The notes under the pieces were generated by a model. It made no database searches and was not told the origin of the DNA. It worked only from the letters and a program-made list of their open reading frames with translations. The translations under genes were made by a program, and so were the position numbers. A DNA stretch of 64,000 nt from JABCZH01 sp963803775 (lineage in GTDB: Bacteria > Acidobacteriota > Terriglobia > Terriglobales > Acidobacteriaceae): the NCBI GenBank assembly GCA_963803775.1, contig CAWDNS010000002.1:248001-312000 (forward strand), read 5' to 3'. Below, piece after piece: positions 24,662-31,716 of the stretch (its first letter is position 1; the number at the start of each line of letters is the position of its first letter).

Positions 24662-25336
24662 TTAGGTTCGCTTTGCAGTGATCGAGAGAGCAAAGCCGGC
24701 GCCCAGCGCCAGCATCCCGATCAGGCCGATAAGTGGCAATGAGCTGGCGGTTTTCGGCAGGGGCTCGAGAGCGGCAACCACCGGGGGTGGTTCGACCACT
24801 TGCGTCAGTTCAACTGGTTCCCCCGTGGGAGCGACAGCTTCGACCGGCGCAGTTTGCAGAGTTTCGACCGGTGCGGCTGCGATCTCGACTGGAGTCTCCA
24901 GAACAGGTTCATTTATTTCTTTGGCCAGTTCTATGGCCCTGGGCTTGGCATATACAAATTCCTCGCCCCATACGCGTCCAGGAGAGAACCATGCCCTGAG
25001 GGCTTCCGGCTGTCCGGCAGGCCGCTCGCTAAATGTGATTAGCGTTTTGTGAGTCGCCTTCAAACGTAAATTTGGAAGCGCCATGACGGTGGTGAGGACT
25101 TTGCTTTTGTCCTGGCTGTAGATGCGAACGATGTGGCGATTGCCCTGGTTCCACATAATCTCAAAGATATAGGTACCGGCCGGCAAGACTTGAGGATAGG
25201 TGCCCGGAACTTCGACGGGCCCGCTGAAGGTAACGACGGTTTCCCGGTTCAATTCATCGGCGGAAGCGGTCGGCGCGACGAACGCGCAGAGCGCAACCAG
25301 GCAGAATAAAGCGACTAAAGGCTTAAACAATTTCAT
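24662..25336 (-). CDS. Secreted protein with an LPKTA sortase signal
   Basis: 224 residues. Signal peptide (cut near SADE, residue 27), a globular beta-rich domain (about 30-125: VTFSGPVEVPG, PAGTYIFEIMW, RHIVRIYSQD), a Pro/Val/Glu-rich spacer (about 135-192), then LPKTA at 193-197, a hydrophobic helix and the tail AKRT: a complete cell-wall-sorting-type signal. The globular part resembles small acidobacterial secreted proteins of unknown role. With the sortase at 22925 it makes a self-contained substrate-enzyme pair. Confidence 0.85.
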   Translation of the reverse strand: MKLFKPLVALFCLVALCAFVAPTASADELNRETVVTFSGPVEVPGTYPQVLPAGTYIFEIMWNQGNRHIVRIYSQDKSKVLTTVMALPNLRLKATHKTLITFSERPAGQPEALRAWFSPGRVWGEEFVYAKPRAIELAKEINEPVLETPVEIAAAPVETLQTAPVEAVAPTGEPVELTQVVEPPPVVAALEPLPKTASSLPLIGLIGMLALGAGFALSITAKRT

Positions 25337-25502
25337 GTTCTCTCCTGTATTTTTCTCCGACTAGGTCGCACGGCGGTGGTGGTGCTGCAAGAACTCTTTA
25401 TGTTGTCGGTGTCACAAGAGATCTACAGCCGGAAGATCCGGCGGTGTATCGGCCGTCGAGAATGGCTCGATGTTCAGTATCCAGTTTTGAATCTTGGATT
25501 AC

Positions 25503-25518
25503 TGGTCAATATTGACCT
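25503..25518. promoter_or_regulatory. 16-bp TGGTCA-ATAT-TGACCT site
   Basis: In the divergent region between the LPKTA gene and the gene at 25597; it could serve either. Confidence 0.5.
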
Positions 25519-25596
25519 TTCGTGCTTTTGCCTACCGGCGGCGAGAGAGAGCAATTGTGAGCAGATGTCTGATCGAGGGGGAGTTAGGCTGGATCG

Positions 25597-26610
25597 GTGA
25601 AACTTGCAGCCTGCACGGCAATTGCACTCGCGTTCCTGGGGATGCCTTGCCCGTTGAAGGCCAATGTGGCCGTTCTGCTGGAAGAACCCTATGGTTATGA
25701 CGGTGCGTTTGGTGGCGTCGGTCATGCGGCGGTTTATCTAAATCGGGTCTGCGCGGCTTCACCAACTTCGTTGCGACGTTGCCGTGAGGGAGAGTATGGC
25801 GTGGTGATCAGCCGCTACGACCGCATTGGCGGCCATGATTGGCTTGCCATTCCGCTCATTCCATATCTTTACGCCGTCACCCAGCCGCAAGATATCCCGG
25901 CGTATGTTGACGACAAAATCGTTGGCCAGCTTAGAGATCGGTACCGGCACGATCATCTCCAGGAGTTGGCGCCTGACAATCCCTCGGGGCAGGCATCGGG
26001 TGGGAATTGGGTGCAACTTGTCGGGTCGGCCTACAACCGCACCAGCTTCACCTACGAACTCGAAACCACGCTGGAGCAGGATGACGCGTTGATGGGTTGG
26101 CTCAATGGCAGCCGGAACCGTCCTTTATATAGGGTTGTGACGCGCAATTGCGCGGATTTTGTGCGGGACATCGTGAATTTCTACTACCCGAAAGCGGTGT
26201 CGCGAGGTATCGTCGCCGATTTCGGCGTTACCACGCCGAAGCGGGTTGCCAGGTCAATCAGCAAGTACAGCCGGCGGCATTCAGATCTGGAATTCGCGAG
26301 TCGGGTGATTCCGCAAGTCCCGGGAACGATTCGACGCAGCAAGCCGGTCCACGGCATGGCGGAATCGATCTTCAAAGCCAAGAAATATCTGCTTCCGCTG
26401 GCGTTCTTTCAACCGTATATCGCAGGTGCCTTTGCGGCAGCGTATCTGGCAGACGGACGTTTCAAGACTGACAGAAAGGCGATGATCTTCAATCTGGAAG
26501 CGGTCACGTCGCCGTTGGCGGATGACCAACCCCCTGCCCCCAACCGGGACCTGGCTGAATTGCCACTGGCTTTTGGCGAGCAAATCGCCGCGAGGCCAGT
26601 CGAGAAGTGA
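25597..26610 (+). CDS. Secreted protein with permuted papain-like (LRAT/NlpC-like) motifs
   Basis: 337 residues from a GTG. Signal peptide (to about 23), then GGVGHAAVYLNRVC with a candidate catalytic His and, about 150 residues later, RVVTRNCADFVRDIVNFYYP with a candidate nucleophile Cys. The His-before-Cys order and the NCxxF signature are those of circularly permuted papain-fold enzymes (LRAT, PPPDE and NlpC/P60-like relatives), which act as acyltransferases, lipases or peptidases. The assignment rests on motifs only. A hydrophobic helix near 265-285 could be a second membrane contact. Confidence 0.65.
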   Translation: MKLAACTAIALAFLGMPCPLKANVAVLLEEPYGYDGAFGGVGHAAVYLNRVCAASPTSLRRCREGEYGVVISRYDRIGGHDWLAIPLIPYLYAVTQPQDIPAYVDDKIVGQLRDRYRHDHLQELAPDNPSGQASGGNWVQLVGSAYNRTSFTYELETTLEQDDALMGWLNGSRNRPLYRVVTRNCADFVRDIVNFYYPKAVSRGIVADFGVTTPKRVARSISKYSRRHSDLEFASRVIPQVPGTIRRSKPVHGMAESIFKAKKYLLPLAFFQPYIAGAFAAAYLADGRFKTDRKAMIFNLEAVTSPLADDQPPAPNRDLAELPLAFGEQIAARPVEK

Positions 26611-26668
26611 AGTAACATTTCTGTGAAGACTTAATTCACATAACCACCGAACCAATAAGGAGAAGCGA

Positions 26669-26923
26669 ATGTCCAAGACCTGGGAGCATTATCACCATGC
26701 TGGCCGTCATCACGAGAAGGCAGCCTACCACTACCATGAAGCGGCAAAATATTATCAAGCCGAAGATCTCGAAAAAGCCGCGCACCACGCCTACCTGGCG
26801 CACGGACACAATCAACACGCCATGCATCACGATGCCGAAGCTGCGAAGCTCCATGCCGAACACAGCGACGCACAGGCGACACCCGCTACCGAGCAAGAAA
26901 CTGAGACGAAGAGCGCCGCCTAG
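26669..26923 (+). CDS. His-rich small helical protein
   Basis: 84 residues, about seventeen of them His, with Ala, Glu and Tyr: HYHHAGRHHEKAAYHYHEAA, then HHAYLAHGHNQHAMHH. The pattern is that of small alpha-helical proteins found in many soil bacteria. Surface His clusters would bind Ni, Cu or Zn, or act as a buffer, but no function is established. AAGGAG precedes the ATG. A TGTGAA...TTCACA inverted repeat lies about 25-55 bases upstream. Confidence 0.8.
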   Translation: MSKTWEHYHHAGRHHEKAAYHYHEAAKYYQAEDLEKAAHHAYLAHGHNQHAMHHDAEAAKLHAEHSDAQATPATEQETETKSAA

Positions 26924-26942
26924 GAAGACTCCCTGCGTGGTT

Positions 26943-27161
26943 TTACAGACGTGTACGGGTGCCGGCAAAGGCGAGGGCGATCCCGCCCGCGATGAGCACT
27001 CCGCTGAGGACGGGTGACACGCGTTCGCTGTGGCTGGTCTGAACCCCGATGTTGGTATCTCCAATTTTGATACCCTCGGTCTCGCTGCGGGGAATGGGCA
27101 CAACCAAAGATGCGACACCGAGCACGATTAAGAGCAGGCCTGCAAACAGCAGCATTTTCAT
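26943..27161 (-). CDS. Small two-helix membrane protein
   Basis: 72 residues from the ATG at 27159-27161. Helix 1 (LLFAGLLLIVLGVASLVV), a polar loop containing IKIGDTNIGVQTSHSE, helix 2 (VLSGVLIAGGIALAFAG) and a basic end. It resembles DUF3185-type proteins in layout, but I cannot assign it firmly. It lies 16 bases downstream of the REC gene at 27178 on the same strand, so co-transcription with the response regulator is likely. Confidence 0.72.
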   Translation of the reverse strand: MKMLLFAGLLLIVLGVASLVVPIPRSETEGIKIGDTNIGVQTSHSERVSPVLSGVLIAGGIALAFAGTRTRL

Positions 27162-27177
27162 AAGCTCTCCTTGGGAG

Positions 27178-27585
27178 TCATGCGTCACACGCAGACGGAG
27201 GGACCCATCCACCGTGCAATTGTGCGATTGCAGGCAGCAACTGGCTGGCCAAATGGTCCTTGGCGATGAAAACGTCGACCAACTTCAAGGCTTGCTCGGG
27301 TATATCTACGGTTGCGGAAAGCATGATGATGGGGGCCCGTGGATTAAGCCGCCTCATTTGAATGGCGACCTCTTGCCCGTTCATTTCCGGCATCAAGTAG
27401 TCAACAATGACAACGTCAACCGGATATGCGGACGCCAGTTCCAATCCCTTGCCGCCGCTGGCAGCGGTCAGAACGGTATAGCCGAAACTCTCCAGGAACG
27501 ATTTCTCACATTCCAGCACGTCCTCGTCATCGTCGATGCAGAGCAGGACTGCACTTTGGATTTCGGGATAAACCGATAGGGACAT
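27178..27585 (-). CDS. Stand-alone response regulator receiver protein (REC only)
   Basis: 135 residues. Receiver domain with CIDDDED (16-22), Asp62 in VIVDYLMPEMNGQEVA, Ser-Ala in MLSATVD and Lys in IAKDH. It is a paralogue of 22415-22822, with equal length and matching motifs. No output domain. Two motif sites (27631 and 27710) lie upstream, the nearer one 46 bases from the ATG. Confidence 0.9.
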   Translation of the reverse strand: MSLSVYPEIQSAVLLCIDDDEDVLECEKSFLESFGYTVLTAASGGKGLELASAYPVDVVIVDYLMPEMNGQEVAIQMRRLNPRAPIIMLSATVDIPEQALKLVDVFIAKDHLASQLLPAIAQLHGGWVPPSACDA

Positions 27586-27630
27586 GGTTCACCTTACAAT
27601 CATGATTTTCAACATTTGGGCTTGGGAGTC

Positions 27631-27646
27631 TGTTCACAATTGCACA
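27631..27646. promoter_or_regulatory. 16-bp TGTTCA-CAAT-TGCACA site
   Basis: 46 bases upstream of the REC gene start at 27585, mirroring the 22870 site. Confidence 0.55.
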
Positions 27647-27709
27647 ATTCACGGCCGCAAGGTCTGACGGTGACAATCGGCGATTTATTTGTTTGGAACT
27701 GTACAGTTT

Positions 27710-27725
27710 TGAACAGTCATGGAGT
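27710..27725. promoter_or_regulatory. 16-bp TGTACA-GTTT-TGAACA site
   Basis: Second, more diverged copy upstream of the REC gene at 27178; the flanking CTG...CAG extends the symmetry. Confidence 0.4.
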
Positions 27726-27991
27726 AGCGTGAGCGGCGATTGTGTTATTGCAGATTCGGTACCTGCAAAACTAAGCCGCCACGCAACTCTCCCATGGGAA
27801 AGCGGCGGCCCGTTTGGGCGGGCGTGGGTTAGTGTCGGCCATGTCGACGTTCGGACCCTGAAGCCCGCCTATTTTCTTCCGTCTGGAGCGCTTCCCCGGA
27901 GACGACAGGTGTCTGGCACCTATTTCGTGCTCCTTCCTGCCGAAGGATAAATGTTGGACGGTTACTATGCCGTGGTGGACGACGGTTTGAA

Positions 27992-28207
27992 TTATCCTGG
28001 GTTCTTATTCCGGGTGTCTTTGGCGGATGGGTGGCGGGCGCAAACATGCAACGTGAACTCACGGTCGCGCTGCATCTCAAAGTTCTTCATCATTTCGTCA
28101 AAAGATTTGCCGGTGGATGCACCCGGAGATTTGAACCGCCAGCTACATGCGGAACAACCAAAGCCCTGAAAGCGTCGTTCTTCAATCCACACCAGATTTC
28201 GACTCAT
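27992..28207 (-). CDS. CxxC micro-protein (copy 1)
   Basis: 71 residues from the ATG at 28205-28207: LVWIEERRFQGFGCSACSWRF, then a TGKSFDEMM helix and a C-terminal DREFTLHVCARHPS. The CxxC pair plus the later HxC/H residues suggest one zinc site. It aligns over its whole length with the 71-residue protein at 29119, including the NKNP end. Unknown function; a recurrent acidobacterial micro-protein type. Confidence 0.72.
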   Translation of the reverse strand: MSRNLVWIEERRFQGFGCSACSWRFKSPGASTGKSFDEMMKNFEMQRDREFTLHVCARHPSAKDTRNKNPG

Positions 28208-28448
28208 GGCGGCCACCGGAACCCTCTAGCACCATAGCGTGGTCGCACTCATACGGGTCAACTCTTATGAAGTCTTTGTGGAATGTATGCCATGCATCTA
28301 TTTGAAAATAATAATGTTAGTATACCTATGCGCTACCGTACCTACGGCATCGTTAGGCATTGCATAGATTTTCAGTTGCAGGATACGATTCTTTGCAATA
28401 GGATTTTTCACGCACGGGTACAGGGACCCGAAGACAAGGAGGCCGAGC

Positions 28449-28751
28449 ATGGGACGTAACGGAAACAGCAACCACTATACGTCGGTGAATCGGTCCGATG
28501 TTCCGCAGGGCCGTAAAGGAAAACATCGGAAGGCAGTGTCAGACATTCTGGCGGACCTTTCCAAACTGGATGACCAGAGGGCAGTCAAGATTCCGTTAAG
28601 CAGTCTGAACGGAGAGAAGATGCAGAATCTCAGGTCAGCCCTGAACCGTGTAACGCGAGAGAGAAAAATTCCCGTCGTGACATCGAGCGACGAGAAATAC
28701 CTGTACGTTTGGCGCGCCGAGGTGCCTAAGAATGTGGGTGCAACCGAGTAG
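28449..28751 (+). CDS. Conserved small protein, paralogue of the gene at 344
   Basis: 100 residues. The core runs from QGRKGKHRKAVSDILADL through VKIPLSSLNGEKMQNLRSAL to SSDEKYLYVWRA. It matches the C-terminal part of the protein at 344-709 in order and spacing. The unshared N-terminal 20 residues are Asn/Ser-rich. A basic helix-strand-helix-strand layout would suit nucleic-acid binding, but nothing proves it. The upstream 230 bases are AT-rich near 28290-28330 and likely hold the promoter. Confidence 0.72.
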   Translation: MGRNGNSNHYTSVNRSDVPQGRKGKHRKAVSDILADLSKLDDQRAVKIPLSSLNGEKMQNLRSALNRVTRERKIPVVTSSDEKYLYVWRAEVPKNVGATE

Positions 28752-28795
28752 AAGATACGTCACGGCGCGTGGCGAGATGATTTCACAAGGCTCTC

Positions 28796-28960
28796 AAGTC
28801 GTGGAGAACGATGTTGAGCAGTGAGCTATGGATCTGTAACCCACCTTCTACGCCTCCAGCGTAGTGAATGAAGCCCCGAACCGCAAAAAAACTCGAAGAC
28901 TCCGCTTGCGAATGCTACGGGATTACCCAATAGTACAAGGGTGAGCTGGGCTTGAAATAG
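28796..28960. pseudogene. Mosaic remnant of the crp/fnr gene pair
   Basis: Bases 28801-28876 match 30436-30511, the 3' end of the minus-strand crp gene. Bases 28878-28960 match 30275-30356, the 3' end of the plus-strand crp gene. Both segments keep the same strand orientation as in the intact locus, but their order is swapped and neither has an N-terminal part. This is debris from duplication and deletion of the neighbouring convergent regulator pair. The rest of 28961-29118 holds nothing I recognise. Confidence 0.8.
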
Positions 28961-29118
28961 GTCGGCAATGCTTCGCGGCAAGGCTCTGGCCAGCAACGGT
29001 GCTGTCACGATGTCAGCCCAGGAGACGGTTGACGGTCCGCCTTGCGGCAAACCCCCTGTCGCGGACTGAGGCAGGGCTTTCCATAAGAATCAGGGGGTGG
29101 TGCGAGCGACGACTCGAA

Positions 29119-29334
29119 TCATTCAGGGTTCTTGTTCCGGTTGCTCGTGGTTCTCGGGTAATCGGCGCAGACATGCGACATAAACTCCCGATCGCGCTCC
29201 GCCTCGAAATTTCCCATCATTTCATCAAAAGATTTGCCCGCGGGCGTGCTCGAAGAATTGAAGACCCACGCACATTCGGAGCAACCGAAACCCCGAAAAC
29301 GTTGCCGTTCGATCCATATCAACTTCCGAGTCAT
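29119..29334 (-). CDS. CxxC micro-protein (copy 2)
   Basis: 71 residues from the ATG at 29332-29334: LIWIERQRFRGFGCSECAWVF, a GKSFDEMM helix, then DREFMSHVCADYP and the NKNP end. Paralogue of 27992-28207 with the same length. A longer upstream frame is less likely because the copies stop matching at this ATG. Confidence 0.72.
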   Translation of the reverse strand: MTRKLIWIERQRFRGFGCSECAWVFNSSSTPAGKSFDEMMGNFEAERDREFMSHVCADYPRTTSNRNKNPE

Positions 29335-29514
29335 GGCGCCCCTCATCGCCGCGCCCGCGAGCGCACGCGCGAGGGAGTTTACATGCGCCAATTTGGATGG
29401 TCTGTCGGGCACACTACATTGGAAAATCCTGGTTCCTTGCGCGCCACTCGATTCCGGTGGCCTGGCTTGAACCTGCGGGAACCGCTTTAATAAGAGGTTG
29501 ATTCAAGTTTCAAA

Positions 29515-29530
29515 CGGTCTGTATTGCTCA
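29515..29530. promoter_or_regulatory. 16-bp CGGTCT-GTAT-TGCTCA site
   Basis: 77 bases upstream of the Crp/Fnr gene at 29607; possibly an autoregulatory operator. Confidence 0.45.
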
Positions 29531-29606
29531 GTATCGGCGATGTATCCAGCCTAGTGTTGATGAGTCTTCGAGAGGGCATCACCGTGCCCTCCCCGAATCC
29601 TACCCC

Positions 29607-30356
29607 ATGGAAAATAAGGGCCTGCAAGTCGTGCAGTCTGGCGAGCGGACGAACACCGAAGGGAAGCCGGTCAGCAATCTGATCCTTCTATCGATCTCCG
29701 ATGGCGACTACAGTGCATTGCGTCCAGGTCTGGAATATGTCAGCTTGCCAAACCACTTGATCCTTCACGAAGCGGGCGGAAAGCTGGAATTTGCATATTT
29801 CCCGAATCAAGGTTTGATCTCGCTTGTGGTCGTAATGAAAGATGGAAAGACGGCGGAAGCCGGCATCGTTGGCAATGAGGGCTTCACCGGAACACCGGCG
29901 TCGGTTGGCCTGAGCCGAAGCCCGCTGCAAGCGGTGGTACAAATCACGGGGGACGGGTTTCGGATAGAGGTCGCAGCTTTACAAACCACTTTGGAATCCG
30001 CTCCACAGCTGCAGCTGATGTTGAGCCGCTATGCTGTAGTTCAGGGAATGCAGGTCGCCCAAACCGCCGCGTGTAATCGGCTGCACGACGTTAGGCAGCG
30101 CCTCGCCCGATGGTTGCTGATGACTCAGGACAGGGTGGATTCGGAGTTGCTGCCCATTACCCATGATTTTCTCGCCACCATGCTGGGGACGGACCGGCCT
30201 AGCGTGAGCGTGGCAGCGGCTGTTTTGCAGAAGAAGAAGCTCATCGAGTACACCCGTGGCGCGGTAAAGATCGTGAACCGCAAGAAACTAGAAGATTCCG
30301 CCTGCGAGTGCTATGGCATCACCCAACAGTACAACGGCGAACTCGGCTTGAAATAG
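29607..30356 (+). CDS. Crp/Fnr-family transcriptional regulator
   Basis: 249 residues. N-terminal cyclic-nucleotide-binding-like beta barrel (about 35-150: LHEAGGKLEFAYFPNQGLIS, AEAGIVGNEGFTG), a long dimerisation helix (HDVRQRLARWLLMTQ) and a C-terminal winged helix-turn-helix (LATMLGTDRPSVSVAAAVL). No Fnr-type N-terminal Cys cluster, so an Fe-S sensor is unlikely. It is convergent with another Crp/Fnr gene at 30430, and part of its 3' end is duplicated at 28878-28960. A 16-bp site of the dispersed motif lies in its own upstream region. Confidence 0.9.
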   Translation: MENKGLQVVQSGERTNTEGKPVSNLILLSISDGDYSALRPGLEYVSLPNHLILHEAGGKLEFAYFPNQGLISLVVVMKDGKTAEAGIVGNEGFTGTPASVGLSRSPLQAVVQITGDGFRIEVAALQTTLESAPQLQLMLSRYAVVQGMQVAQTAACNRLHDVRQRLARWLLMTQDRVDSELLPITHDFLATMLGTDRPSVSVAAAVLQKKKLIEYTRGAVKIVNRKKLEDSACECYGITQQYNGELGLK

Positions 30357-30429
30357 AGCCGGAAGGCGACGACTCCTTCCGTTAGTCATTGCAGGGCGGT
30401 GTGAATGAGACGTGCCACGGCGGGTAACG

Positions 30430-31107
30430 CTAATCGTGGAGAACGATGTTGAGCAGTGAGCTATGGACCTGTAACCCACCTTCTATGCCTCCAGCATAGT
30501 GAATGAAGCCCAATTTCCTGAAGCGGTTCATGAAAAAGCTAACGCGTGAACGCGTGGTGCCAACCATCTCCGCCAGGGTTTCCTGACTGATCTTGGGAAC
30601 CACGGGCTCGGGTACGCCTTCCTTACCGAAATGAGCGAGCATAAGCAGGACGCGGGCGAGTCTTTTTTCACTGGAATTGAACAGCTGGTCGACCAGGTCC
30701 TCTTCGTAACGGATATTGCGTCCTAGTAAATATGCGACAAACATATCGGAAAAGGCGTGTTCGCGATGAAGGGCCGCCATCATTGCCTTTTTCTCGATGC
30801 GCAGAAGGTGGCAATCCGTCATGGCAGCAGCTGATCCCATGCGGAGAGCCTGCCCTGCCAGCGAGCCTTCCCCAAAGAAGTTCCCTTGGCCCAATATGCC
30901 GATGGTAGCTTCCTTGCCCACCTTGGACACGACGCTGAGCTTGACTTTACCTTTCTGGATGTAGAAAACAGCATCGGCGGCATCGCCTTGGGTGAAGATG
31001 CCTTGTTTCCCGGAAACGATCAGGCTTTTCCTGCCGTCGCCAATGGTAGCGAGAAATGTGACCGGGTTGAACCCGCCGTTCTTCTTGGATGCTGCAACAG
31101 AACCCAT
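30430..31107 (-). CDS. Crp/Fnr-family transcriptional regulator
   Basis: 225 residues from the ATG at 31105-31107. cNMP-binding domain with GIFTQGDAADAVFYIQKGKV, KVGKEATIGILGQGNFFGEG and the phosphate-cassette-like SLAGQALRMGSA. A C helix follows, then an HTH_Crp domain with SQETLAEMVGTTRSRVSFFM, whose TRSRVSFF recognition helix is close to the classical Crp form. It differs from the plus-strand neighbour in sequence, so the two probably see different ligands or sites. Confidence 0.92.
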   Translation of the reverse strand: MGSVAASKKNGGFNPVTFLATIGDGRKSLIVSGKQGIFTQGDAADAVFYIQKGKVKLSVVSKVGKEATIGILGQGNFFGEGSLAGQALRMGSAAAMTDCHLLRIEKKAMMAALHREHAFSDMFVAYLLGRNIRYEEDLVDQLFNSSEKRLARVLLMLAHFGKEGVPEPVVPKISQETLAEMVGTTRSRVSFFMNRFRKLGFIHYAGGIEGGLQVHSSLLNIVLHD

Positions 31108-31151
31108 ATTAGTCTCTATTGTAGCCCTAAGCCGCATTCTCGCTTCATCAG

Positions 31152-31292
31152 TTACTTTTCCGACGCGGCCAGACGCCGATCTCGATGGGGATCGGTCCTC
31201 GGCTGTCCGGTCGCGAGTTCACACTTTTCTCCCACCTTGGCACCACAGGTAGGACACCGCACAGCGAGTGCTAGTTTTTCGGTGACTTTCAT
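31152..31292 (-). CDS. Micro zinc-finger protein, CPxCGAK...C...H family
   Basis: 46 residues: VRCPTCGAKVGEKCELATG, then HRDRRLAASEK. The CPxCGAKxxEKC...TG...HxDRxLA core is shared with the protein at 21459. One zinc ion could be held by three Cys and one His. A TAGTCA-N4-TGACCA site is 34 bases upstream of the ATG. Confidence 0.72.
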   Translation of the reverse strand: MKVTEKLALAVRCPTCGAKVGEKCELATGQPRTDPHRDRRLAASEK

Positions 31293-31325
31293 AGCTCCAT
31301 AATGCGGGTTTATGTGGCCGCAAGA

Positions 31326-31341
31326 TAGTCAATTTTGACCA
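31326..31341. promoter_or_regulatory. 16-bp TAGTCA-ATTT-TGACCA site
   Basis: 34 bases upstream of the micro zinc-finger gene at 31152, a position comparable to the site in front of its relative at 21459. Confidence 0.5.
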
Positions 31342-31477
31342 GTGCGGCCAACATGCGATGGTGCGGGGCGATGAAGTTGGTTCCGGGCATTGAGCACGAA
31401 ATCGCACGGGGTTAGAATTGATAAGCGTTCACTGGCAATTGGAATCGCGGATGTGAAATTGAGCATCTAATCGTGAA

Positions 31478-31681
31478 ATGAAAGATCCGGAGAAGTCAAT
31501 TTTCGACCAGCAGTACCGGGTGGTGGCGGTCGAGGGTGACCGTTTGCTGGTGCGCGGACTTGTGAGCGGCGAAGTGCTTACTATCGTCAACCCCGAACCG
31601 GAGACTCCGCTTACTGCTGAAGAGTATCCGCCGGGAAAACTCATCGTTTTGAGCGATCCCTCTACTGCGCCGCAGAATTAA
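31478..31681 (+). CDS. Small beta-rich hypothetical protein
   Basis: 67 residues: FDQQYRVVAVEGDRLLVRGL, SGEVLTIVNPEPE and EYPPGKLIVLSDP. Alternating hydrophobic strands suggest a small beta-barrel. No family recognised. It precedes the MarC-type gene by 35 bases in the same direction and could share its transcript. Confidence 0.6.
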   Translation: MKDPEKSIFDQQYRVVAVEGDRLLVRGLVSGEVLTIVNPEPETPLTAEEYPPGKLIVLSDPSTAPQN

Positions 31682-31716
31682 CCTCCACCGCGCACGCCCA
31701 CGCGCTCCCAAGTGCT

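Larger units (their letters stand above)
27586..27991. other. Intergenic region with two 16-bp sites
   Basis: 406 bases. Contains the two regulatory sites at 27631 and 27710. A plus-strand frame of 85 codons (27693-27950) has no recognisable features and no ribosome-binding site, so I do not call it. Confidence 0.4.

Noticed and set aside
27693..27950. 85-codon plus-strand frame
   Set aside because: No ribosome-binding site, no recognised features, and it starts inside a region holding two regulatory sites.
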